DNA from: Verrucomicrobiota bacterium
GTDB taxonomy: Bacteria; Verrucomicrobiota; Verrucomicrobiia; Verrucomicrobiales; Akkermansiaceae
Length of the DNA: 7,242 nt
Direction: 5' to 3'
Assembly: GCA_026397695.1 (NCBI GenBank)
Contig: JAPLUJ010000641.1
Span: 1 to 7,242, forward strand
Shown: piece by piece, positions 1-5,648 of the stretch
How the letters are laid out: each line of letters opens with the position of its first letter
Numbering within the stretch: position 1 is the stretch's first letter
Notes under the pieces: generated by a model
Seen by the model: only the letters and a program-made list of their open reading frames with translations
Databases searched by the model: none
What the model was told of the DNA's origin: nothing
Translations under genes and position numbers: made by a program

Positions 1-438
1 TCCCATTGAAGCACTGCGGCATGAATAGAGCCACAAGACGATACTCTGGTACGTTTCCCAACGTGTTATGGAACGACTCATGAGAAGATGATTGAAACAA
101 CGTGGCAAACGCAATTTGCAGAGGTTCAGCGCCATGGGGGGGGGAATCCCAGGTGAAGGCTGTTGAAAAAGCCAGGGCCGGGCCGGCACTCTTGACGTCC
201 TTCACCTCAGCAATTTCCAGTTTCCAGCAGGGTACATGACAAATTTATTCCGTTAGGCCAGCAGTCAATCAAAGACTATCCTTGGCAAAGGCGGTCCGGA
301 TAGGTGTTTTCGCGTTTGAGCATTTCCCCATGAATCCGGCTGCAAACCACTGTCCCATTTCCTGCAATCCGCGATGAGAACCTTTCTATCCGGTGATGAA
401 TTGGAGTCCGCCCGCGTCTGGTTGCCGGGGTGCGTATC
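1..438. other. Left-edge stretch without a supportable gene
   Basis: I find no convincing coding region here on either strand. The reading frames that cross it from the right on the minus strand are antisense to the URO-D-like gene and have arginine/proline-rich, non-protein-like composition. The first few codons could be the tail of a gene to the left, but that is too short to judge. Visible details are a run of nine G at 136-144, a weak 4-bp stem at 158-173, and a tandem TTTCCAG TTTCCAG near 214-227. A TTGACG sits at 192-197, but I see no convincing -10 box at the right distance, so the promoter of the downstream gene was not located. Confidence 0.5.
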
Positions 439-1449
439 ATGAACGCCTCTATCCATCCCCTGTTGCCGGTGGAGATCGTGCTCCATCCGTCGTGGTGGCA
501 CGCCCATGCCGGAATCACCTTCGACGAGGACTTCTTCTACCATCCCGCCAAACGCGTCGAGAGCGAGCGGCACATGGAAGCTGTGCTCCGCGAACGCTTT
601 GGAAAACACGGACTTGGCGCGGATTGCGACCGCGACCTGCCGGTCATCGGTGCCGTACACAACGCTGCCGGCTACCTGCTTTCCGAAATGCTCGGCTGCG
701 AAATCCGCTATCAGGCCGATGCGGCGCCCGCCGTGCTGCCGGCCAGTCGGGAAAAACTGGAGGTGCAGCCGGAAGCGGCCTTTCAAAGCCCCGCGTTTCG
801 CCGCTACGAGCGGTTGCGTGATGCCCTCAAGACCCGGTACGGGTATCTGCTCGGCGACATCAACTGGTCGGGCGTCCTGAACCTGGCGCTCGACGTGCGC
901 GGGCAGGAGTTGTTCCTGGACATGCTGGACGCGCCCGACACCGTCACGACCGGGATGTGGCAAATCGCCAGCGTCATCGAACGGTTTGCGACTGATGTGC
1001 AGCGCGAGACCGGCACCAGTTCCATTTCGGTCAACCGGGTCTGCCGCCATTTCACGCGGCCGGTTTTTTTGCACTCGCTATGTTCGGTCACCATGATTTC
1101 GGCGGAGGACTACGAACGGTTCATCCTGCCGATTGACGCCGCATGGAGCCGGCGTCACCGGCCGTTTGGCATTCATCACTGCGGCAAAGACCCGCACCGG
1201 TTCGCATCGAGCTACGCGAAAGTGCCGCACTTGGATTTTCTCGACGTTGGTTGGGGGGGCGACGTGCAGGCCTTGCGCGCCGCGCTGCCGAATACTTTTC
1301 TCAACCTGCGACTCGACCCCGTGCAACTGGTCACGTGGACGCCGGACCGGATTCGCGAGACCATCACCCGGCTGGTGGCTGACACCATATTCGCCACGGT
1401 TGAGGAACTGCGGAAAGAAAACGCATCATTTCACTGTACCGGCACCTGA
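439..1449 (+). CDS. Uroporphyrinogen decarboxylase (URO-D) superfamily protein, probably with a C-terminal deletion
   Basis: The product is 336 residues from the ATG at 439; an in-frame GTG at 430 would add three. Its style is that of the URO-D/methyltransferase superfamily (TIM-barrel proteins including HemE and the corrinoid methyltransferases MtaA/CmuA) rather than HemE itself. Family-like segments are an N-terminal 'HPSWWHAHAGITFDEDFFYH' block, 'GDINWSGVLNLALD' in the middle, and a late 'HHCG' (about residues 246-249) followed by 'LDFLDVGWGG'. In the methyltransferase branch an H-x-C plus a later Cys bind zinc, so the HHC is a plausible metal site; the substrate is unknown. Near the end the chain passes directly from 'RLVAD' to 'TIFATVEELRKE'. 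From memory of the family, about 25 residues carrying the last barrel strand normally lie between them, so an in-frame deletion near 1381-1390 is suspected. The first residues after the start are not a signal peptide, so the protein should be cytoplasmic. It stands alone on its strand with no operon partner visible. Confidence 0.75.
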   Translation: MNASIHPLLPVEIVLHPSWWHAHAGITFDEDFFYHPAKRVESERHMEAVLRERFGKHGLGADCDRDLPVIGAVHNAAGYLLSEMLGCEIRYQADAAPAVLPASREKLEVQPEAAFQSPAFRRYERLRDALKTRYGYLLGDINWSGVLNLALDVRGQELFLDMLDAPDTVTTGMWQIASVIERFATDVQRETGTSSISVNRVCRHFTRPVFLHSLCSVTMISAEDYERFILPIDAAWSRRHRPFGIHHCGKDPHRFASSYAKVPHLDFLDVGWGGDVQALRAALPNTFLNLRLDPVQLVTWTPDRIRETITRLVADTIFATVEELRKENASFHCTGT

Positions 1450-1492
1450 CCGCGTGCATTTGAATATCCAGAAAGGAGAACCTGTTGATAGG

Positions 1493-1520
1493 GTCGTGTG
1501 CCTTTCCGAATCGGCACGAC
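1493..1520 (+). promoter_or_regulatory. Imperfect hairpin just upstream of a strong Shine-Dalgarno motif
   Basis: The left arm GTCG-TG-TGCC (1493-1502) pairs with the right arm GGCACGAC (1513-1520), giving eight base pairs with a two-base bulge and a ten-base loop. No T-run follows, so it is not a standard terminator. It ends seven bases before GGAGGTGAT, so it could influence access to that ribosome site or be chance in GC-rich DNA. Confidence 0.3.
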
Positions 1521-1541
1521 AAACATGGAGGTGATAGACGA

Positions 1542-1661
1542 ATGCACTGTCGATGTGCGCCAGAGACACGGACGAGAGGCGGATGCCAGCGGCCGTGGCA
1601 ACATGTGCCTGCACGGCGATATCATCGCGATGGTAGTCCTTCACACCGGTCGAGTCCCTGA
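1542..1661 (+). CDS. Possible 39-residue small ORF behind a near-perfect Shine-Dalgarno sequence
   Basis: GGAGGTGAT (1527-1535) matches the full anti-SD complement, and the ATG at 1542 lies ten bases after GGAGG. That spacing is slightly long but workable. The product starts MHCRCAPETRTRGGC, is rich in Arg, Pro and Ser, has three cysteines in the first 15 residues (C-x-C then C), and has no hydrophobic segment. I recognise no family. In favour is the SD, much stronger than that of any other gene here. Against it are the amino-acid composition, which looks like random GC-rich translation, and the lack of any supporting context. It could also be the degenerate 5' end of a lost gene. Confidence 0.2.
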   Translation: MHCRCAPETRTRGGCQRPWQHVPARRYHRDGSPSHRSSP

Positions 1662-1760
1662 CTGTTCCCGGCTACAGCCAACTCCCGCGCGAGCTGAAGT
1701 TGCAATACGACGGGGCGTTGAAGAAAATCCTCTCCGAAACGATTCCTGGCAAAGCGTTGG
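1637..1760 (+). pseudogene. Possible remnant of an unidentified gene
   Basis: In the frame that opens after the stop at 1634, the translation includes 'LTVPGYSQLPRELK' followed by 'ALKKILSETIPGKALDYG' (about 1658-1762). This has normal protein composition, with alternating charged and hydrophobic helix-like spacing, unlike the flanking low-quality translation. There is no convincing start, only a TTG at 1700, and beyond about 1765 the frame degenerates and runs antisense to mtnA. I do not recognise the family. It may be a gene fragment or chance. Confidence 0.2.
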
Positions 1761-1825
1761 ATTATGGAGGGTCATCAGGATCGGCCAATACCCGGAACGG
1801 GAATAGGCCGGCCGAAAACTGTCCC

Positions 1826-2995
1826 TTATGGGGTGTTTTTCGTGTCCTTCGTGGTTTCTATCGCGGAGTTTGTGGGTGCATGGTTTGGCTGGCCGTCAGG
1901 ATGTCCCAGCAGGCGGCGGTTCTGCCACAATTCCTGCGGGCGGAAGATACCCGCCGGCGTGATGATGCCGGTGATGAGATCCGGCGGCGTCACGTCGAAG
2001 CCCGGGTTGTAGGCACTGCTGGACGGGTTGGCCACCCGCACATATTCGCGGCGGCCGGACTTGCTGCGCCCCCACGCGCCTAACACCTCGGAGTCCGCCC
2101 GTTCCTCGATCGGGATTTCCTCGCCGCCACGCAGGTTCCAGTCGAGCGTGGAGAGCGGGATCGCGACGTAAAACGGCACGCCATGGCGGTTGGCCAGCAC
2201 CGCCTTGGTATAGGTGCCGATCTTGTTAGCCACCTCGCCGGTGCGGCCCAGCGTACGGTCGCTGCCGACGATCACCAAATCGATGCCACCACGGGCAAAT
2301 AACAGACCCGCCGCGTTGTCGGCGATCACTTGATGGGAGATTCCCTGTTGTGCCAACTCCCAGGCGGTTAGAGTCGCGCCCTGCGAGCGGGGCCGGGTTT
2401 CATCGCAATAGACATGGAACGCCCGCCCTTGCTGGTGGGCGGCATACAGCGGCGCGGTAGCGCTGCCGATATCCACAAAGGCCAGCCATCCGGCATTGCA
2501 ATGGGTTAGAACACGCAGGCCCTCGCGAATCAACGGCATGCCCGCCTCGCCGATCGCCCGGCAGTGCGCCACGTCGTCATCCGCGAATTCCATTGCGGCT
2601 GTTAGAGCCAGCGCCTGTTGCGCGGCGACCGTTGTCCCGGCCTGCATGGCGTGCCGCACGCCGAGCATGGCATTGAGCGGATCAACCGCCGTCGGGCGCG
2701 CGTCACGCAGGGTCTCAAACACGCGGTTCATGTGGGCCACGAAACGCGACAGGTTATGCCCGCGGAACGCGAGAGCGCCCTGGGCCAGGCCGTATGCCGC
2801 CGTGGCCCCGATGGCCCCGGCGCCGCGCACGACCATATCGCGGATCGCACGAGCCGTTGCGCGGAAGTCGCGCGTGCCGATCACCCGGAACTCGTGTGGC
2901 AGAAGGCGTTGCTCGATCAATCGCACCTCGTGGCGCCGGAGATCGAATTCCACCGTCCGGAAATGCTTCAACCGTCCGCGGACCTTCACATGCAT
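1826..2995 (-). CDS. mtnA: S-methyl-5-thioribose-1-phosphate isomerase (MtnA)
   Basis: MtnA converts 5-methylthioribose-1-phosphate to 5-methylthioribulose-1-phosphate in the cytosolic methionine salvage pathway, recycling methylthioadenosine left by polyamine or other SAM-using reactions. The 389-residue product shows the family signatures in order: a RGAxAIG-type loop at about 57-63 (here RGAGAIG, Gly for the usual Pro), 'LTHCNAG' with the presumed catalytic Cys166, 'DETRPRSQGATLTAWEL' at 199-215, 'GSDRTLGRTGEVANKIGT' with the presumed catalytic Asp246, 'PFYVAIPLSTLDW' near 274-286, and 'NPGFDVTPPDLITGIIT' near 330-346. The related eIF2B alpha/beta/delta subunits lack these catalytic signatures. 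The chain is about 25 residues longer than usual: after 'LLGHPDG' it ends in 'ETTKDTKN', encoded by a dispersed repeat. The ATG at 2995 fits the family N-terminus, with no good SD in front. No other mtn gene is adjacent; the neighbour upstream is divergent. Confidence 0.95.
   Translation of the reverse strand: MHVKVRGRLKHFRTVEFDLRRHEVRLIEQRLLPHEFRVIGTRDFRATARAIRDMVVRGAGAIGATAAYGLAQGALAFRGHNLSRFVAHMNRVFETLRDARPTAVDPLNAMLGVRHAMQAGTTVAAQQALALTAAMEFADDDVAHCRAIGEAGMPLIREGLRVLTHCNAGWLAFVDIGSATAPLYAAHQQGRAFHVYCDETRPRSQGATLTAWELAQQGISHQVIADNAAGLLFARGGIDLVIVGSDRTLGRTGEVANKIGTYTKAVLANRHGVPFYVAIPLSTLDWNLRGGEEIPIEERADSEVLGAWGRSKSGRREYVRVANPSSSAYNPGFDVTPPDLITGIITPAGIFRPQELWQNRRLLGHPDGQPNHAPTNSAIETTKDTKNTP
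1839..1858 (-). repeat. Copy of the 'ACCACGAAGGACACGAA' dispersed repeat forming the end of mtnA
   Basis: Read on the minus strand this is GAAACCACGAAGGACACGAA, translated inside mtnA as ETTKDTK. From general knowledge, tracts of ACCACGAAGGACACGAAG units are scattered through many Verrucomicrobiota and Planctomycetota genomes, often at gene ends, giving TTKDTKDTK or NHEGHEGHE peptides. Only about one and a half units are present here. Its position just before the stop suggests that the original mtnA stop was lost and the frame extended into the repeat. Confidence 0.6.
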
Positions 2996-3003
2996 GTGAC
3001 TAG

Positions 3004-3032
3004 ACTATGCCCCAAGCGGGGGGGTGGTGCAA
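3004..3032 (-). promoter_or_regulatory. Weak sigma70-like promoter candidate for mtnA
   Basis: On the minus strand TTGCAC (3027-3032) is followed after 17 bases by CATAGT (3004-3009). The -10 matches four of six consensus positions and the -35 three. Transcription would start near 2997, about two bases before the mtnA ATG. The match is poor, and the call rests partly on the same geometry being seen at two other genes in this window. Confidence 0.3.
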
Positions 3033-3034
3033 TT

Positions 3035-3064
3035 ACGATTTGTAATCCGGTGAAACGATTTGTA
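3035..3064. repeat. 10-bp direct repeat with 20-bp period, possible operator
   Basis: ACGATTTGTA occurs at 3035-3044 and again at 3055-3064, so equivalent bases are exactly 20 bp apart, close to two helical turns. The first copy is also the core of a short inverted repeat, TTAC-gattt-GTAA (3033-3045). The pair lies directly upstream of the mtnA -35 candidate and between two divergent genes, where a regulator binding site would be expected. No cognate regulator is encoded in the window. Confidence 0.4.
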
Positions 3065-3098
3065 TTCGATGGCATACATGACCAAGACGAGTTCGAGC

Positions 3099-3113
3099 CA
3101 TCATACGATGATG
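3099..3113. repeat. Short inverted repeat CATCAT-acg-ATGATG
   Basis: A perfect 6-bp inverted repeat with a 3-base centre, in the same divergent intergenic region as the ACGATTTGTA pair. It is about 85 bp upstream of the ATPase -35. It is too short and AT-rich in the stem to be a terminator; it could be an operator half-site pair or chance. Confidence 0.2.
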
Positions 3114-3194
3114 ACGGGAATTGATTTGAGGGCAACCTTGGCAGCCGAAAGCAAAACAATGCAGGACCCGCCATGTGAAAAACATCAAAAAATC

Positions 3195-3222
3195 TTGACC
3201 GATTGCTAATTAAGTTTACAAT
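3195..3222 (+). promoter_or_regulatory. Strong sigma70-like promoter giving a leaderless ATPase transcript
   Basis: TTGACC (3195-3200) and TACAAT (3217-3222) each match five of six consensus positions, with a 16-bp spacer. Transcription expected about seven bases after the -10 falls at 3229, which is the A of the ATPase ATG. No Shine-Dalgarno sequence precedes that ATG. The surrounding 3175-3225 stretch is AT-rich compared with the rest of the window, as expected of a promoter. Confidence 0.65.
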
Positions 3223-3228
3223 TTGGCC

Positions 3229-4419
3229 ATGAGCACGGTTCGGCCATTCATTCCACGCCACCTGCAAGCGGTTGCCCTGCGTCACCTGCAGGGATTTCCG
3301 GCTATTGCGATCACTGGCCCTCGGCAATCGGGGAAAACGACCTTGGCCCGCGAACTCGGCAGGGACCGCCCTTACGCCAGCTTGGAAAACCCGGACGTCC
3401 GCCGCTTTGCCGACGAAGATCCGCGTGGTTTCCTGTCCCAGTTCCCGGATGGTGCCGTGCTTGATGAAATCCAGCGCTGCCCGCCACTTTTTTCCTACCT
3501 GCAAGGCATCCTCGATTCAGACCGCCGCATGGGACGCTTCATTCTGACCGGCTCCCAGCAGTTCGGGATGATCGAAGCCATCACCCAATCGCTGGCGGGC
3601 CGTGTTTCATTGCTGAGTCTCTGGCCATTTTCCCTGTCTGAGCTTCAGGACGCAAAGCGCGCCCCGGCGTCGCTCGACACCCTGCTCCACGCCGGGCTCT
3701 TCCCGCCAATCCACGACCGCCCGGTGGACCCGGACGCATGGCTCCAGAGTTACGTGGCCACCTACTTGGAGCGCGATGTCCGCATGTCGATCAATGTGCA
3801 GGACCTTGCCACCTTCCAGCGCTTCCTCCAGTTGTGCGCGGGCCGCATCGGGCGATTGGTGAACCTTTCCTCGCTCGCCTCGGACACCGGCATCAGCCGC
3901 GCAACCGCCGAGGCTTGGCTGTCCGTTCTCCAGGCCGGCTTTCTCGTCTTTCTCGCCCGACCTCACTCCACCAATGTTTCGAAACGTCTCATCAAGGCTC
4001 CTAAAATCTACTTCACCGATCCCGGACTCGCCGCCTGGCTCATCGGCATCCGCTCAGCCGAGCACCTTCGCACCCATCCGCTGCGCGGCGCCATTTTTGA
4101 AAACTGGCTGATGAGCGAACTCGCCAAAGCGGCGGCTCATGCCGGTCGCGTGCCCGCTGTCGGCTTTCTCCGTGACAAGGAAGGCCATGAAATCGACGCC
4201 ATCGTCGAGAGCGGCAACATCCTTCACGCCATCGAGGCGAAATCCGGCCAGACCATTCCATCCGATGCCTTCAAAGGCCTCGACTTCTGGCGACCGAAAC
4301 TCCAACCCGGTAAAACCTCCCGCTCCTGGCTGGTCTATGGCGGCGACTCCGCCCAACACCGCGAAAACGTCACCGTCCTCCCATGGCACGGACTCGCCCC
4401 GCTCCTCAGGAAAATCTAA
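3229..4419 (+). CDS. AAA_14/DUF4143-family ATPase
   Basis: A 396-residue P-loop ATPase of the widespread 'ATP-binding protein, DUF4143' type; its cellular role is not established. The N-terminal AAA_14 domain has Walker A GPRQSGKT (about residues 30-37, Lys36), Walker B VLDEIQ (Asp79-Glu80) and a sensor-like LTGSQQ (about 106-111). The central region 'DTGISRATAEAWLSVLQ' looks like a winged-helix segment. The C-terminal DUF4143 region has TDPGLAAWL, 'GAIFENWLMSEL' and then EIDAIV...AIEAKSG (Glu321, Asp323, Glu336, Lys338), the D...ExK layout of restriction-endonuclease-like folds. Length is normal and all motifs are intact. I chose ATG 3229 over the TTG two codons earlier because the promoter places the transcript start exactly there. 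It stands alone, divergent from mtnA; such genes are often scattered in multiple copies and move between genomes, but base use here does not differ clearly from the neighbours. Confidence 0.92.
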   Translation: MSTVRPFIPRHLQAVALRHLQGFPAIAITGPRQSGKTTLARELGRDRPYASLENPDVRRFADEDPRGFLSQFPDGAVLDEIQRCPPLFSYLQGILDSDRRMGRFILTGSQQFGMIEAITQSLAGRVSLLSLWPFSLSELQDAKRAPASLDTLLHAGLFPPIHDRPVDPDAWLQSYVATYLERDVRMSINVQDLATFQRFLQLCAGRIGRLVNLSSLASDTGISRATAEAWLSVLQAGFLVFLARPHSTNVSKRLIKAPKIYFTDPGLAAWLIGIRSAEHLRTHPLRGAIFENWLMSELAKAAAHAGRVPAVGFLRDKEGHEIDAIVESGNILHAIEAKSGQTIPSDAFKGLDFWRPKLQPGKTSRSWLVYGGDSAQHRENVTVLPWHGLAPLLRKI

Positions 4420-4633
4420 CATCTTCTTCCAATTCCTGCTTTACAGTTATCAGCGTGTCAAATCCAGCCATAGCATCCCATGAAAGGTCCCGCATTCCAA
4501 CAGGTTCGGCAGGCATTCATTGCGCAACGGTTGGCACCGGTTTGGCAGGGTCAGCAGCACCAGGCACGCACTTGACGATGCAGCGGTTATCCCCTCGTGA
4601 CACGCGGCAAGCCAATTTCCACAGGTGGCGAAT

Positions 4634-4643
4634 GTGGCGCCAC
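4634..4643. promoter_or_regulatory. 10-bp palindrome upstream of the ThyA-like gene promoter
   Basis: GTGGCGCCAC is a perfect palindrome ending five bases before the -35 candidate at 4649. A partial copy, GTGGCG, lies just to its left (about 4625-4630). The position suits a regulator site, but ten GC-rich bases can arise by chance. Confidence 0.3.
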
Positions 4644-4648
4644 TATTC

Positions 4649-4677
4649 TTGACTTCCGGTCATTCGCCCGCTATTAA
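4649..4677 (+). promoter_or_regulatory. Sigma70-like promoter for the ThyA-like gene
   Basis: TTGACT (4649-4654) and TATTAA (4672-4677) are separated by 17 bases and match five and four consensus positions. The expected start is near 4684, only about six bases before the ATG at 4690, leaving no room for a Shine-Dalgarno sequence. The rest of 4420-4648 has no recognisable gene, tRNA or terminator. Confidence 0.45.
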
Positions 4678-4689
4678 CGCGTTCCATAC

Positions 4690-5586
4690 ATGAAAAACAT
4701 CCCGGTTCTGCATGTCTGTGAGACCAGCCTCGCCGCCGCCTACGAAAAGGCGCTGGTCACGCTGTATGAAAACGGGGTCCGTTTCCGCACCCAATACGAC
4801 AAGCCCGGTGATCCGCACAGCCTCGATTGCACGCTGAATTTGACCGTGCTCGACCCGCTCTCCGAACCGATGATTCACAAGGCTTTTCCCGGCGGCATCG
4901 AGGACTTGCGCGAATACGTCATGGAAGTCGGCGGGGCCAAGGACCACTGGGTCAAGAACATGAATCACCCGCAGGACACGCGCTGGGAATATACCTATCA
5001 TGGCCGCCTCTCCGGCTATGGATCATGGCAGGAATCACATGACGGCAAACCGACACGGGTCGGCGGATTCAATGTGGACCAGATCGAGGCGGTCATCGCC
5101 AAACTCGTCAAGCAGCCGTTCACGCGCCAGGCCCAGATGATCACCTGGATGCCTAACATCGACCTCGATTGCTACGACCCGCCGTGCCTGCAGTCGATCT
5201 GGTATCGCCTGCTCGAAGACGAGTCCGACGCCACCTGGTGGCTGAACTGCAACATCCGCTTCCGCAGCAACGACGCGTGGGGGGCCAGTTTTATGAACAT
5301 GTTCGGTTTCATCCTGTTCAACCGCGACGTCATCGCCGCGGAAATCGCCAAGCGCTCCGGCCACCCGGTCCAACTCGGCCGCCTCAACTGGCAGGCGGAT
5401 TCCTATCATATCTATGGCAAGGACATCGCGGATGCCAAGGCCCGGTTGTTCGACCGCCTCGCCACCACCCGCTTCGAGGATCGCGTTTTTGAGTTCTCCG
5501 ACGAAATGATCCAGGAGATATATCATGAAGCGGAACCCGCCATCCGCCGCAAGATCGAGGAATACGACCGCGCGCATTCCGCGTGA
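4690..5586 (+). CDS. Divergent thymidylate-synthase-family protein
   Basis: A 298-residue protein of the ThyA/dCMP-hydroxymethylase superfamily, which transfers a one-carbon unit from methylene-tetrahydrofolate to the C5 of a pyrimidine nucleotide. Visible landmarks, with Escherichia coli ThyA equivalents: 'GRLSGYGSWQ' (about 105-114; the YG-QW region), 'DPPCLQ' with the nucleophile Cys166 (Cys146), 'RFRSND' with phosphate-binding Arg192-Ser193 and Asp195 (R166, S167, D169), Asn203 in 'SFMNMFGF' (N177), and 'ADSYHIY' with His240 and Tyr242 (H207, Y209). Retention of Asn203 favours dUMP over dCMP, since T4 dCMP hydroxymethylase has Asp there. Odd points are Leu after the catalytic Cys instead of His, loss of the GLPFN loop, one extra residue before HIY, and a charged C-terminus in place of the hydrophobic '-VAV' end that closes over folate. 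PPCL and a serine-containing HIY block recall the archaeal-type enzymes. It may be the cell's thymidylate synthase or a nucleotide-modifying relative. No folA or thyX neighbour is visible. Confidence 0.8.
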   Translation: MKNIPVLHVCETSLAAAYEKALVTLYENGVRFRTQYDKPGDPHSLDCTLNLTVLDPLSEPMIHKAFPGGIEDLREYVMEVGGAKDHWVKNMNHPQDTRWEYTYHGRLSGYGSWQESHDGKPTRVGGFNVDQIEAVIAKLVKQPFTRQAQMITWMPNIDLDCYDPPCLQSIWYRLLEDESDATWWLNCNIRFRSNDAWGASFMNMFGFILFNRDVIAAEIAKRSGHPVQLGRLNWQADSYHIYGKDIADAKARLFDRLATTRFEDRVFEFSDEMIQEIYHEAEPAIRRKIEEYDRAHSA

Positions 5587-5648
5587 ATTTGATGCAAGCC
5601 CTCTTGATGGTTATCTTCGATCCACAATCTCCCCCAATGTGACAAGCA

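Larger units (their letters stand above)
1450..1825. other. Intergenic stretch between the URO-D-like gene and the mtnA 3' end, with signs of gene decay
   Basis: About 375 bases without a confident gene. It contains an AAGGAGA motif (near 1473-1479) before a TTG, a hairpin at 1493-1520, a GGAGGTGAT motif at 1527-1535 before a 39-codon ORF, and a protein-like fragment at about 1637-1760. An 8-bp GGCCGGCC palindrome lies at 1806-1813. Longer open frames exist in two registers, but their composition is arginine- and proline-rich and they run into the antisense of mtnA, which argues that they are chance. No rho-independent terminator for either flanking gene is clear. Confidence 0.45.

Noticed and set aside
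136..144. Run of nine G as a phase-variation tract
   Set aside because: It lies in a stretch with no supportable gene or promoter, so slippage would have no evident target; similar G7 runs occur elsewhere in the window.
265..1074. Long minus-strand open frame (269 codons) opposite the URO-D-like gene
   Set aside because: It is antisense to a gene with clear family motifs, and its own translation shows no motif or protein-like pattern; it arises from GC-rich third positions.
1641..1662. tRNA-like string GGTCGAGTCCC resembling a T-arm
   Set aside because: One T is missing from the T-loop, the pairing stem is poor, and no acceptor, D or anticodon arms can be folded around it.
1806..1813. GGCCGGCC palindrome as a terminator stem between the URO-D gene and mtnA
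   Set aside because: It has no loop and no T-run on either side; short GC palindromes are expected in this base composition.
2996..3060. SAM-sensing riboswitch in front of mtnA
   Set aside because: The likely leader is almost absent, and no conserved riboswitch core or terminator/antiterminator pair is visible.
2496..3124. Plus-strand open frames opposite mtnA
   Set aside because: Arginine/alanine-rich antisense shadows of mtnA with no recognisable domain.
3229..4419. The ATPase as part of a new defence or toxin-antitoxin system
   Set aside because: AAA_14/DUF4143 genes are common as single genes, and no partner gene, toxin-like ORF or mobile element lies beside it.
5035..5577. 180-codon minus-strand open frame opposite the ThyA-like gene
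   Set aside because: Mirrors the coding bias of the real gene; no motifs, while the plus strand has a full set of ThyA-like active-site residues.
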